From contig NZ_CP008953.1 of the NCBI RefSeq assembly GCF_000732925.1, positions 3,162,001-3,226,000 of the forward strand: 64,000 bases of DNA, read 5' to 3'. This DNA is from Amycolatopsis japonica (GTDB lineage: Bacteria; Actinomycetota; Actinomycetes; Mycobacteriales; Pseudonocardiaceae). Shown piece after piece: positions 15,334 through 24,485 of this stretch (position 1 is its first letter; each line of letters starts with the position of its first letter). Under the pieces are notes generated by a model. The model saw only the letters and a program-made list of their open reading frames with translations, was not told the origin of the DNA and did no database searches. The translations under genes were made by a program, and so were the position numbers.

Positions 15334-17370
15334 GTGCGGGAGACGGAGCGGCGGTTCCGCCCGGAAATCCAGGGACTGCGGGCGCTCGCATGTGTGCTGG
15401 TGGTCGTCTACCACGTGTGGCTCGGCCGAATCTCCGGCGGCGTCGACGCGTTCTTCCTGATCTCCGGGTTCCTCGTCACCGGTCAGCTCTACCGCGCGGC
15501 GTCGCGCGGGAAGATCGAGTACCGGCCGATGTGGGGCCGGATGATCAAGCGGCTGTTCCCGGCCGCGCTCACCGTGCTGCTGCTGGTGGTCGCGGTGAGC
15601 ATGGTGCTGCTGCCGCAGAACCGCTGGTTCCAGACGATCAAGGAGGTCGTCGCCTCCGCGCTGTACCTGGAGAACTGGCAGCTGGCGGCGGATTCCGCCG
15701 ACTACTTCGCCCAGCACAACTCGGCGAGCGTCGTCCAGCACTTCTGGTCGCTGTCGATCCAGGGGCAGTTCTACGTCGTCTGGCCGTTGCTGGTCGGGCT
15801 GGTGCTCCTGATCGCCAAGCGGGCGGGCCGCAACGTGCTTCCGCTGCTGTCGGCAACCCTCGGCGTGGTGTTCGCCGCCTCGCTCGCGTACTCGGTGTGG
15901 CTGACCGCGGTCGATCAGCCGCTGGCGTACTTCGATTCGCTGACGCGGGTTTGGGAGTTCGCGCTCGGTGGCCTGCTCGCCTTGCTCATCGACCGGATCC
16001 AGGTGCCCCGGCCGGCGCGGGTCGTGTTCGGCTGGGCCGGGGTCGCCGGGCTCGTTTCCTGCGGGCTGGTGCTCCAGGTCGGGACCGTCTTTCCCGGTTA
16101 TCTCGCGCTCTGGCCGACCCTTTCGGCCGCGCTGGTGATCCTCGCGGGAGACACCGCGTTCAAAGCCGGCGCCGATCGTTTCCTCAGCAGCCGTCCCCTG
16201 AAGTACCTGGGCGATCTGAGTTACGCGCTCTACCTGTGGCACTGGCCGGTCTTGGTCTTCTATCTCGTCGCGCGCGACCGGGAAGAGGTCGGCCTGCGCG
16301 GGGGCGCGGTGATCATCGCGCTGGCGTTCGGCCTCGCCGTGCTGACCCATCATCTGGTCGAGAAGCCGGTCCGCGTGTCCGCGATCGGGGCCGGGAACCG
16401 TTGGGGCGCCTACCGGTTCGGTGCCGCGACGCTCGCGGCCGTGCTCGCCGCGACCGGCGCCTGGCAGTGGGTGAGCGTGAGCCAGGCGGAGAGTTACTCG
16501 ATCGCGGTCGACGATCCCGACCATCCCGGCGCGCTCGCGCATACCGAAGGGTTCACGTACTGGGGTGCCGCCGACGCCGCGCTCGTCCCGTCGTTCGTCG
16601 CGGTGTCCGAGGACTGGGCGGGGATCGACCCGGCCCGGTGCGGAACCTCGCCGCGCAACGCCGATCTCGAAGTCTGTACGTCGCAGACCACGGGGCATCC
16701 GGCCCGCCGGATCGTCGTCGCCGGCGACTCGCACGCCGGGCAGTTCCTCGGCGCCCTGCTGCCGGTCGCCGAAAAGAAGAACTGGGAGGTCACGTCGATC
16801 CTCCGCGGCGGTTGCCCGTTCTCGACCGACTCCGACGCCGTACCGGGTGACCAGTCCTGCATCGACTGGAACACCGCCGTGGTGGACGAAATCGTCACCA
16901 CCCGCCCCGACGCGGTGATGACGATCGGCACCAGGGACGTGAAGATCGGCGTCGAAGAGCGGGTTCCCGCCGGTTACGTCGCGCAGTGGCGCAAGGTCGA
17001 CGAGGCGGGCATCCCGGTGCTGGCGGTGCGGGACAACCCGCGTTTCGGCCAGTCGCCGTCGGCGTGCGTCGAGAGCCGCGGCGCGGAGTCACCCGAGTGC
17101 GCCACGCCGCGCTACGACCTCTATGCGGCGGAGCCGCCGTACGAGACGCTGCCGGATCTGCCGTCCAACGTGCGGTTCGTCGACTTCAGTGACTACTTCT
17201 GCACGGCCGAGGTCTGCCCGCCGGTGATCGGCAACGTGCTCGTCTACCTCGACGACAACCACGTCAGCGGTACCTACATGTCGACGATGTCGGCCATCGC
17301 GGAGAAGGCGATCATCGAGGCGCTCGGCTGGGCGGACGATCACGCGGAGGAGCCACCTCCGGGCGGGTGA
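15334..17370 (+). CDS. Membrane acyltransferase with C-terminal SGNH domain (OafA/YrhL type)
   Basis: 678 residues. An acyltransferase-3 membrane domain with about 10 helices covers residues 10-365; its catalytic-type histidine is in VVYHVWLGRISGGVDAFF. The C-terminal extracytoplasmic domain is SGNH-like (GDSHAGQF near 462; DDNH-VSGTYM near the end). Such proteins O-acylate cell-surface glycans or secreted glycosides. The start is GTG 15334 (MRETERRFRPEIQGLRAL) and there is no strong ribosome site. The target glycan is unknown. Confidence 0.85.
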   Translation: MRETERRFRPEIQGLRALACVLVVVYHVWLGRISGGVDAFFLISGFLVTGQLYRAASRGKIEYRPMWGRMIKRLFPAALTVLLLVVAVSMVLLPQNRWFQTIKEVVASALYLENWQLAADSADYFAQHNSASVVQHFWSLSIQGQFYVVWPLLVGLVLLIAKRAGRNVLPLLSATLGVVFAASLAYSVWLTAVDQPLAYFDSLTRVWEFALGGLLALLIDRIQVPRPARVVFGWAGVAGLVSCGLVLQVGTVFPGYLALWPTLSAALVILAGDTAFKAGADRFLSSRPLKYLGDLSYALYLWHWPVLVFYLVARDREEVGLRGGAVIIALAFGLAVLTHHLVEKPVRVSAIGAGNRWGAYRFGAATLAAVLAATGAWQWVSVSQAESYSIAVDDPDHPGALAHTEGFTYWGAADAALVPSFVAVSEDWAGIDPARCGTSPRNADLEVCTSQTTGHPARRIVVAGDSHAGQFLGALLPVAEKKNWEVTSILRGGCPFSTDSDAVPGDQSCIDWNTAVVDEIVTTRPDAVMTIGTRDVKIGVEERVPAGYVAQWRKVDEAGIPVLAVRDNPRFGQSPSACVESRGAESPECATPRYDLYAAEPPYETLPDLPSNVRFVDFSDYFCTAEVCPPVIGNVLVYLDDNHVSGTYMSTMSAIAEKAIIEALGWADDHAEEPPPGG

Positions 17371-17488
17371 TCCAGACAACAGATCGCCGCTGGATTGCGC
17401 GATACCGCACTGACTCGCTGGTCTGCCAATCTCCTGCGCAACGATTCGCCCTTATCGGTGCATCGAAACGGCGGATATCGTCGTCGGC

Positions 17489-18244
17489 ATGAGGGTCGCC
17501 GTCCATCAGGGCTCGTACGCCGAGCTGCCGTCCGCCGTCGAGGCGTCGGGCGCCGATCTCGTGATCGCCGCCGAGATGATCACGACCGGCTACCACATCG
17601 GTGCCCGGTCGCATGAGCTCGCCGAACCCGCCGACGGTCCGACAGCGGCCCGGATGTCCGCGCTGGCAACGGAATCCGGCGTCGCGCTGGCTTACGGATA
17701 TCCCGAATCCGACGGCGGCCGCGTGTACAACAGCGTCCAGCTGATCGGTCGCGACGGACGACGCCTGGCGAACTACCGCAAGACGCATCTGTTCGGCGAC
17801 ATCGACCGCGACTGGTTCGAGCCGGGTGCCGAGGCGGTCGTGCAGGCGGAGCTCGACGGTCTCCGGATCGGCCTGCTGATCTGCTACGACGTCGAGTTCC
17901 CCGAGCTGGTGCGGGCACACGCGCTGGCCGGGACCGAACTGCTCGTGGTGCCGACCGCGCTGATGAGCCCGTACGAACTGGTCGCGGACACGCTGGTGCC
18001 CGCCCGCGCCTACGAGAGCCAGCTGTACGTCGCGTACGCGAACCGGTGTGACACCGAACAGGAACTGACCTACTGCGGCCACTCCTGCGTCGTCGCCCCG
18101 ACCGGCGAAGTGCTCGCCCGGGCGGGCGCCGGCCCGGAGCTGATCAGCGCCGAAGTGACCCGTGACGCGCTCGTCGCGTCGCGGCTGGAGAACACCCACC
18201 TGGCCGACCGACGGCCCGATCTGTACCGAGGACTTTCCGCATGA
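17489..18244 (+). CDS. Nitrilase-superfamily C-N hydrolase (amidase)
   Basis: 251-residue carbon-nitrogen hydrolase with the full catalytic triad: Glu29 (AAEMITTGYH), Lys98 (NYRKTHLF) and Cys132 (LLICYDVEFPE). It hydrolyses an amide to acid and ammonia in the cytoplasm. Its stop overlaps the ATG of the flavin amino-acid oxidase gene (ATGA at 18241-18244). That arrangement matches two-step amide pathways in which an L-amino-acid 2-monooxygenase makes an amide and this enzyme hydrolyses it (DavB-DavA for lysine, IaaM-type for tryptophan). The actual substrate is not determined. Confidence 0.85.
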   Translation: MRVAVHQGSYAELPSAVEASGADLVIAAEMITTGYHIGARSHELAEPADGPTAARMSALATESGVALAYGYPESDGGRVYNSVQLIGRDGRRLANYRKTHLFGDIDRDWFEPGAEAVVQAELDGLRIGLLICYDVEFPELVRAHALAGTELLVVPTALMSPYELVADTLVPARAYESQLYVAYANRCDTEQELTYCGHSCVVAPTGEVLARAGAGPELISAEVTRDALVASRLENTHLADRRPDLYRGLSA

Positions 18245-19932
18245 CCTCCGCCCTCCCGACCGCGATCCACCACGACGAACCGGCGGGCCGTCCGATCACC
18301 ATGTTCGGCCCCGACTTCCCGTTCGCCTACGACGATTTCCTCGCGCACCCCGCCGGGCTCGGCAGCCTTCCGGCCGAGCGGCACGGCACCGAGGTGGCGG
18401 TGATCGGCGGGGGCCTCTCGGGCATCGTCACCGCGTACGAGCTGATGAAGCTCGGGTTGCGCCCGGTCGTGTACGAGATCGCCGAGATCGGCGGCCGCCT
18501 GCGCACGGTGAACTTCCCCGGTTGCCCGGACGATGTCGTCGCGGAGATGGGCGCGATGCGCTTCCCGCCGGCGTCGACCGCGCTGTTCCACTACATCGAC
18601 AAGGTCGGCCTGGAGACCACGCCGTTCCCGAACCCGCTGGCGCCGGGCACGCCGAGCACCGTCGTCGATCTCAAGGGGGAGAGCCACTACGCGCGCACGG
18701 CGGACGAACTCCCCGCCGTCTTCGGCAAGGTCGCGGCCGCGTGGGACAGCACACTGTCCGAGCAGGCCGCGTTCACCGAGATGCAGAAGGCGATCCGCGA
18801 CCGCGACGTGAAGACGATCAAGCGGCTGTGGAACGAGCTCGTCCCGAAGCTGGACAACCAGACCTTCTACGGTTTCCTCTGCGATTCGCCCGCGTTCGCC
18901 TCCTTCCGTGACCGCGAGATCTTCGGACAGGTCGGCTTCGGCACCGGCGGCTGGGACACGGACTTCCCGAACTCCATCCTGGAGATCCTGCGGGTGGTCT
19001 ACACCGGCGCGGACGACGAGCACCGCAGCATCGTCGGCGGCAGCAGGCGGCTTCCGTTGCGGCTGTGGGAACACGCGCCCGAGGACATCGCCTTCTGGCC
19101 CGCCGGAACGAGTTTGAGCTCGCTGCACGGCGGGAGCTCGAACCCCGGCGTCGCCCGGCTGCACCGGACCGCGCCGAACAACATCACCGTGACCGACACC
19201 GAAGGCCGCATCCGCACCTATCCGGCGGCGGTGTTCACCGCGCAGAGCTGGATGCTGCTGTCGAAGATCGAATGCGACGAGGCGCTGTTCCCGATCGACC
19301 ACTGGACGGCGATCGAGCGCACGCACTACATGGAGTCCTCGAAGGTCTTCGTCCCGGTGGACCGGCCGTTCTGGCTGGACAAGGACCCGGAGACCGGGCG
19401 CGACACGATGAGCATGACGCTGACCGACCGCATGCCGCGTGGCACGTACCTGCTCGGCGACGATCCGGACGCGCCCGCGGTGATCTGCCTGTCCTACACC
19501 TGGGCCGACGATTCGCTGAAGTGGCTGCCGCTTTCGGTGTCCGAGCGGGTCGAGGTGATGCTGCAGTCGCTGAAGGAGATCTACCCGGGCGTCGACGTCC
19601 GGCGGCACATCATCGGCGACCCGGTGACCGTGTCCTGGGAGGCCGAACCGCATTTCATGGGCGCGTTCAAGGCCAACCTGCCCGGTCACTACCGCTACCA
19701 GCACCGGCTGTTCACCCACTTCAAGCAGGACCGGTTGGAGGAGCGCCACCGCGGTCTCTTCCTGGCGGGCGACGACGTCTCCTGGACGGCGGGCTGGGCC
19801 GAAGGCGCGGTGCAGACGGCGCTCAACGCCGTGTGGGGCGTCATGCACCACTTCGGTGGCGAGACGGATCCGGCGAACCCCGGGCCCGGCGATGTCTACG
19901 ACGACATCGCGCCCGTGGAACTGCCCGACTGA
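18241..19932 (+). CDS. Flavin amine oxidase / amino-acid 2-monooxygenase-like enzyme
   Basis: 563-residue FAD enzyme of the flavin monoamine oxidase family. The N-terminal dinucleotide fold is VAVIGGGLSGIVTAYELMK (about 51-69), followed by IGGRLRTV. The C-terminal FAD contact is LFLAGDDVSWTAGWAEGAV (about 504-522). Its length and its coupling to an amidase resemble tryptophan or lysine 2-monooxygenases, which decarboxylate an amino acid to an amide. A plain oxidase is the alternative. Translation is coupled to the upstream amidase gene. The 3' end overlaps the convergent VanZ-like gene by 37 bp. Confidence 0.82.
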   Translation: MTSALPTAIHHDEPAGRPITMFGPDFPFAYDDFLAHPAGLGSLPAERHGTEVAVIGGGLSGIVTAYELMKLGLRPVVYEIAEIGGRLRTVNFPGCPDDVVAEMGAMRFPPASTALFHYIDKVGLETTPFPNPLAPGTPSTVVDLKGESHYARTADELPAVFGKVAAAWDSTLSEQAAFTEMQKAIRDRDVKTIKRLWNELVPKLDNQTFYGFLCDSPAFASFRDREIFGQVGFGTGGWDTDFPNSILEILRVVYTGADDEHRSIVGGSRRLPLRLWEHAPEDIAFWPAGTSLSSLHGGSSNPGVARLHRTAPNNITVTDTEGRIRTYPAAVFTAQSWMLLSKIECDEALFPIDHWTAIERTHYMESSKVFVPVDRPFWLDKDPETGRDTMSMTLTDRMPRGTYLLGDDPDAPAVICLSYTWADDSLKWLPLSVSERVEVMLQSLKEIYPGVDVRRHIIGDPVTVSWEAEPHFMGAFKANLPGHYRYQHRLFTHFKQDRLEERHRGLFLAGDDVSWTAGWAEGAVQTALNAVWGVMHHFGGETDPANPGPGDVYDDIAPVELPD

Positions 19933-20396
19933 GCGCGGCGGCCCACCAGCCACGCCATACCCGCCGCGATGAGGGCGCCGATGGTGTTCATCAGCCAGTC
20001 GTTGGTGTCGCAGGCGCGGCCGATCGCGGGCACCAACGCTTGCAGCGCCTCGATCACCGCGGACAGCGCCGAGCCTGCCGCGAACATCGTCACCGGCCGT
20101 CGGGACGCCAGCGCGGCGAAGTAGACCGGCGGCAGGAACAGCGCGACGTTGGCCAGGAGCTCCACCGAGCCGAGCGTGGGCAGGGAGAACTGGACCGTGC
20201 ACAGGAACTCGTCGATCGTGTGCCGGGTGGGCACCAGCGTCAGCGCGACGACCGGTACCAGCGCCACTCCCGCGAGCGTCCAGAGGACTCGATGCCTGCC
20301 CGCGAACAGATGGCCGAGGACGGCGCAGACGAGCGCGACCAGCAGGATCGCCACCGGCACGAGGGCGGAGTGGTCGAGCAGGAAGTTCGTGATCAT
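19896..20396 (-). CDS. VanZ-like membrane protein
   Basis: 166 residues with four or five hydrophobic helices. The segment IEALQALVPAIGRACDTND followed by WLMNTIGAL is the VanZ-family signature (E-x-x-Q ... D-x-N-D ... N-x-x-G). VanZ in enterococci gives low-level teicoplanin resistance, and most homologues have no known role. It is the last gene of a four-gene minus-strand run (23167 to 19896), 12 bp after the isochorismatase gene. Confidence 0.75.
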   Translation of the reverse strand: MITNFLLDHSALVPVAILLVALVCAVLGHLFAGRHRVLWTLAGVALVPVVALTLVPTRHTIDEFLCTVQFSLPTLGSVELLANVALFLPPVYFAALASRRPVTMFAAGSALSAVIEALQALVPAIGRACDTNDWLMNTIGALIAAGMAWLVGRRAQSGSSTGAMSS

Positions 20397-20408
20397 GGCG
20401 GGCCGATC

Positions 20409-20957
20409 CTACGGGCCGGTGAACTCGACCTCCGCCGACGGCAGCACGCGCAGCCGTCCGCCGGGATGGATCGCCGTGCTCAGCAGCAGGTTGTGCCGGG
20501 CGACGACCTGTTCGGCGGTCAGCCCGGTGGTGGGGTCGCCGTCGGACGAGGGAGCGTGGCCGTCGGCGACCAGCACGACGTCCAGGCCGTGGCTCTGCGC
20601 GGACCGGGCGGTCGCGTCGACGCAGTAGTCGGTGGCCAGTCCGGTCAGCACCACGGTGTCGACCGCCCGGTCGACGAGCAGCCCCGCCAGTCCGGTGCGG
20701 TAGAAGGAATCCGTCGCGGTCTTGTCGACCACCACGTCGACCGGTTCGAGACCGAGCAGCGCGCTGACCCGGGTGCCCGGCGACTCGGGGTCGAAGTCGG
20801 TGCCGGGAGCGCCGATCTGCCGCAGTGCGATCACCGGGACACCGTTCTCGCGGGCCTTCCTGGCGAGTGCGGCGATCCGGGCCGCCAGTTCCTCGCCACG
20901 CCAGACCAGGGGAACGAGCATTTCCTGCATGTCGACGATCAGCAGCGCGGCCCTCAT
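20409..20957 (-). CDS. Isochorismatase-family cysteine hydrolase
   Basis: 182 residues with the catalytic triad Asp9 (LLIVDMQ), Lys79 (VVVDKTATDSF) and Cys112 (LATDYCVDATARSA). The cis-peptide region is also typical. Members hydrolyse amides or vinyl ethers such as nicotinamide or N-carbamoyl compounds, and nothing in the context picks one. It is 9 bp downstream of the beta-propeller gene in the same run. Confidence 0.85.
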   Translation of the reverse strand: MRAALLIVDMQEMLVPLVWRGEELAARIAALARKARENGVPVIALRQIGAPGTDFDPESPGTRVSALLGLEPVDVVVDKTATDSFYRTGLAGLLVDRAVDTVVLTGLATDYCVDATARSAQSHGLDVVLVADGHAPSSDGDPTTGLTAEQVVARHNLLLSTAIHPGGRLRVLPSAEVEFTGP

Positions 20958-20966
20958 GCCGAGAGC

Positions 20967-21956
20967 CTAGGGCAGCGCGGCGGGTGACTCGGCCTCCGGG
21001 ATCAGCAGCCGCGGCGCGCCCGAGCCGTCGGCGGAGACGGCCCAGACGTCGGAGTGTCCTTGAGTGCGGGGAAGGGCGTAGGCGACGGTCCGGTCGTCGA
21101 GCCACGCGGGCTGGTCGTCGACGTTCCTGGTCTCCGCCAGCGGCGTCACGGTGCCGCTCGCGAGGTCGAGCACCGACACCCGCCAGCCCTTCGCGGGATC
21201 GCCGTCGATGGCGGCCTTGTAGGCGACACGGGTCTCGTCGGGGGAGAGGGACGGGCATTCGACGTTGTCCCGCAAGGTCTTCACGGTCCGTGCGGTCGAG
21301 TCGCCTTCGACGAGGTACCGATGGGAGCCGGTCGACATGGTGGCGTAGAACCGGCCCGGCTGCCGGGTGAAGGTGACACCCCAGAAGTTGAAGTCGGCCG
21401 CCTTGTACGGCTTGCCGTCCACGGTCACGGCGAAGTCCTCCAGCGTGCCCTCGACGTTGTCGGTGGTGAGGTCGAGGGTGCCGGCGCGGGTGGAGAACCG
21501 GCCGCCGTTGTAGGAATCGCCGGTGACGAACACCGTCCACGCCAGCCGTTTCCCGTCGGGCGAGACCCGCGCCCGGTTGGGCAGGCCGACCAGCGGGATC
21601 TCCTGCGTGACCGCGAGACGGCCGTCGAGCACGGCCAGCTGATACGTGGTGAGCCCGGTTTCCGGCCGCAGGCAGATCCCGGTGCCGCCCGCCGCGTAGA
21701 CCCGGCTGCAGGACACGGTCGACACCGCCCGTGCGCCGCCGGGGTCGGCGGCGCTGACGCTGGACACGTGCCCGCGGTCGGCGTCGGCGGTGCTGCGGAA
21801 GAGCAACCGTCCGCCTTCAAGGGTGACGGCGCCGCTGGTGCCCGCCGACGCGGTGTCCTGGTTGCGCGCGCCCGCCACCCCGACGTAGATCACGGCGGCG
21901 GCGGCCAGCGTGAGTACTCCGGTGACGGCGATCAGGACGCGGGTGCGGGTGTTCAC
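20967..21956 (-). CDS. Membrane-anchored TolB-like beta-propeller protein
   Basis: 329 residues. An N-terminal anchor (residues 7-28) is followed by repeated beta-propeller blades, for example VSPDGKRLAWTVFVTG, LSPDETRVAYKAAIDG and WLDDRTVAYALPRTQG. The fold suggests a secreted or surface scaffold for protein interaction. GTG 21956 overlaps the MFS stop (GTGA, read on the minus strand), so translation is coupled to the transporter. No function is known. Confidence 0.8.
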   Translation of the reverse strand: MNTRTRVLIAVTGVLTLAAAAVIYVGVAGARNQDTASAGTSGAVTLEGGRLLFRSTADADRGHVSSVSAADPGGARAVSTVSCSRVYAAGGTGICLRPETGLTTYQLAVLDGRLAVTQEIPLVGLPNRARVSPDGKRLAWTVFVTGDSYNGGRFSTRAGTLDLTTDNVEGTLEDFAVTVDGKPYKAADFNFWGVTFTRQPGRFYATMSTGSHRYLVEGDSTARTVKTLRDNVECPSLSPDETRVAYKAAIDGDPAKGWRVSVLDLASGTVTPLAETRNVDDQPAWLDDRTVAYALPRTQGHSDVWAVSADGSGAPRLLIPEAESPAALP

Positions 21957-23167
21957 GGTCGTGCCTTCCTGCGGGGAACCAAGAGAACGAAGGTGGCGGC
22001 GACGGCGACGAGCACCGTCCCGGCGGCGATCGTGATCGCCGTGGTCGCGCCCCAGAACTGCCAAGAGAGTCCGAAAAGGACGGACGAGACGAAGTACGCG
22101 AGCGCCTGCCCGCTCTGTACGATGGCGATACCGGTGGTGCGCAACGCCTCGGGCAGCAACGGTCCGGCAAGCGCCATCAGCACGCCGTCGGTCGCGGCGT
22201 AGAACACGCCGTACAGGCCGAGAGTGAGCGCGAACAACGCCCAGCCGGTGAGCGGGCTGAGCAGCAGCAGGTAGACGGCGATCAGGGCGCCGTAACCGCC
22301 GAGCATCACCGGCAGCCTGCCGATACGGTCGGCCAGCGCGCCGAGCGGCGCGGCCAGAAGCAGGTACCCCAGGTTGGTCCCGACGGCCAGCAGCGGGAAC
22401 CAGCCGGTGGCGATGTCCTCCTTGTCCTGCAACAGGAGATAGACGAAGCCGTCCCCGATGGTGGCCAGGCCGAGGACGCACGCGGCGATCAGCAGCCGCC
22501 GCACGCCGGCGCCCCGCAGGAGCCCCGCCGCCGCTCGTAGGGACACGGTGCCGGACGGCGGTTTGGGCGCGCGGTGGTCGCGGACGAACAACGCCAGCAG
22601 CACTCCGGCGGTGGCGATGCAGAAGCTGGTCACGAAGACCGCGTCGAAGCCTTCGACCCCGGTCGCCGAGCCCGCCACGGCCAGTACCGCGACCGCGGCG
22701 AGCGGGCCGAGGAACGCGCCGACGCTGTCCATCGCCCGGTGCACGCCGAACGCGCGGCCCAGCATGTGTTCGGGCGCCGACAGGGTGATCAGCGCGTCGC
22801 GGGGCGCGGTCCGCAGCCCCTTGCCCGTGCGGTCCGCGGTCAGCACCACGCCGATCGCGGTCGCCGACGACCCCGCGGCCACGAGCCCCAGTTTCGCCAC
22901 GGCCGACATCGCGTAGCCCAGCCCGGCGACCGCCTTGCGTCGTCGCACCCGGTCCGCGACGTAGCCGCCGACCAGGCGCAGCAGCGCGGTCGCGCCGGTG
23001 TAGAGGCCGTCCACCACGCCGTACGCCGCCGGGCCGAGATGCAGCCCGAGCACCAGGTACACCGGCAGCACGGCCGTCACCATCTCCGAGGAGACGTCCG
23101 TGACGAGGCTGACGGTGCCCAGGGCGAAGACGTTCCCGCCCAACAGGGCGAAGGACTTCTTGGACAC
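21953..23167 (-). CDS. MFS transporter
   Basis: About 404 residues with 12 hydrophobic helices. The loop 2-3 signature is GYVADRVRRRKAV, and ADRTGKGLRTAPRDALI resembles the family of drug-export-like permeases seen in actinomycetes. I chose GTG 23167 (MSKKSFALLGGNVFAL); an in-frame start at 23221 would add 18 residues. It heads a four-gene run, which suggests that the downstream beta-propeller and hydrolase act with it. The substrate is unknown. Confidence 0.8.
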   Translation of the reverse strand: MSKKSFALLGGNVFALGTVSLVTDVSSEMVTAVLPVYLVLGLHLGPAAYGVVDGLYTGATALLRLVGGYVADRVRRRKAVAGLGYAMSAVAKLGLVAAGSSATAIGVVLTADRTGKGLRTAPRDALITLSAPEHMLGRAFGVHRAMDSVGAFLGPLAAVAVLAVAGSATGVEGFDAVFVTSFCIATAGVLLALFVRDHRAPKPPSGTVSLRAAAGLLRGAGVRRLLIAACVLGLATIGDGFVYLLLQDKEDIATGWFPLLAVGTNLGYLLLAAPLGALADRIGRLPVMLGGYGALIAVYLLLLSPLTGWALFALTLGLYGVFYAATDGVLMALAGPLLPEALRTTGIAIVQSGQALAYFVSSVLFGLSWQFWGATTAITIAAGTVLVAVAATFVLLVPRRKARP

Positions 23168-23230
23168 GCCACCGGGATGCTCCCGGCGGCCGATCGTGGA
23201 CAGGTACACGCGACGAACCACCCTTCTCCG

Positions 23231-23265
23231 CCCGCGGGCGCGTCCACAGTGGACACGCCCGCGGG
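23231..23265 (-). terminator. Terminator hairpin after phosphatase gene
   Basis: CCCGCGGGCG-C-GTCCAC around one A, with the complement to 23265 and a single mismatch. It starts 10 bp past the phosphatase stop (minus strand). It contains one GTCCACWGTGGAC palindrome as its tip. Confidence 0.65.
23242..23254. repeat. GTCCACWGTGGAC palindrome, intergenic copy 2
   Basis: Exact copy (GTCCACAGTGGAC). It is the only one of the five that is not inside a gene, and it forms the tip of the hairpin at 23231-23265. Confidence 0.75.
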
Positions 23266-23275
23266 GTTCACCCGG

Positions 23276-24139
23276 CTACTGCCACACGCTGGTGATCGGC
23301 GCCTTGTTGGCCGCGTTGCCGATGCCCGGCAGGCCGAACGACGCCTCCATCGTGCGGAGGATCGAGTAGTGGTTGATGGATTCGCTGTAGCTGCCCGGCT
23401 TCACGTGGGCGCCGACGAACGTCGTGAAGATCTGGTTCACCGACGTCCCGCTGTCCTCGTCGAAATTGACGATCAGCAGGCTGTTGTGCGTCTTGGCCCA
23501 CTGCGCGTACGCGTCGAGGTTCTTCTTCAGCCATTTGTCGCCGGTGTCGACCGAACAGTCGTGCATGTCGCTGCACAGATCCGGGGTCACGAAAGCGACG
23601 TGGGGGAGCTTGGTGAAGTCGCTCGGGAACGACGAGAACCTTTTGTTCGCCGACGACGGCACATTGCTGAAGCTGACCCAGCTGTTGTGCTTGCGGGCGT
23701 AATTGCCCTTCGTGCAGCCGGTGTAGCCGTCGGAAGGCATGCTTTCCGCGTAACCGACGAACTTCTTGCCGATCCCCGCCAGCTGGGACGCGATGTTCTC
23801 CTTGTTCCCGAGATCCTGGCATTTGTTGCTGTCGACACCGTGCGTCGAACCCGCGAACTGGGCGATGTAGTTCGGCTGGCTGGGGTGCGTCGTCCCGTAC
23901 GCCTTGGTGAACTTGGCGCCCTGTGAGGCGAGCTTGTTGAAGTACGGCGCCTTGGAGCTGCCGCTGATCTCCTTGTAGTCCTTGTTCTCGAACATCACGA
24001 GGACGATGTGGTCGAACGCGGGCACTTTCGCCGCGGCGGGCTCTATCGCGACGGCGGGAGTGTCCTGATGGGACACCACCAGCGCCGTGGCCAAACCGGT
24101 CGCGGCCACGGCCGCGACCGCGATCCGTTTCCAGAACAT
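23276..24139 (-). CDS. Secreted phosphoesterase (acid phosphatase-like)
   Basis: 287 residues. A signal peptide (FWKRIAVAAVAATGLATALV) is followed by a phosphoesterase-family domain. DHIVLVMFENKDYKEI, THPSQPNYIAQFAG with GSTHGVDSNKC, and LLIVNFDEDSG are the metal- and phosphate-site segments of acid phosphatase/phospholipase C-like enzymes. It acts outside the cell, probably in phosphate scavenging. ATG 24139 has AGGAGG 6 nt upstream. A perfect 17-bp palindrome lies 82 bp upstream. Confidence 0.85.
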   Translation of the reverse strand: MFWKRIAVAAVAATGLATALVVSHQDTPAVAIEPAAAKVPAFDHIVLVMFENKDYKEISGSSKAPYFNKLASQGAKFTKAYGTTHPSQPNYIAQFAGSTHGVDSNKCQDLGNKENIASQLAGIGKKFVGYAESMPSDGYTGCTKGNYARKHNSWVSFSNVPSSANKRFSSFPSDFTKLPHVAFVTPDLCSDMHDCSVDTGDKWLKKNLDAYAQWAKTHNSLLIVNFDEDSGTSVNQIFTTFVGAHVKPGSYSESINHYSILRTMEASFGLPGIGNAANKAPITSVWQ

Positions 24140-24220
24140 GGAAACCTCCTGGGAAAAAAGGTTGAAACTTTGACGACCAACCATCGGGTTCAGCGGCGCT
24201 CCGCGGGCGTCGACAGAGTT

Positions 24221-24237
24221 GAGACATCGGATGTCTC
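24221..24237. promoter_or_regulatory. 17-bp perfect palindrome GAGACATC-G-GATGTCTC
   Basis: Perfect dyad in the 346-bp gap between the phosphatase and the divergent MerR gene. This is a strong operator candidate, and the binding protein is unknown. Nothing else recognisable lies in the gap. Confidence 0.55.
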
Positions 24238-24485
24238 TGGTGCATTTAAACGGCAAAGAAGTCCTCGGCCCATCAAGATCGCCTGACTGGAGTAACCGGG
24301 GGTCGTGGAACACCCCAAATCCGGCATTGCTTGGCACGAAACCATGTAAACCGGCCGCTGACCTTGCGTTCGTCGCCGGGAACCGATGAACTTATGGCAA
24401 CTCGCTGATTCAGCCGGTTGACAGTGGTGCCGCCATTGCCCCGGCTCTGTGGTGTACTCATCCGACCATTGGTTAAGCTGTCGGC

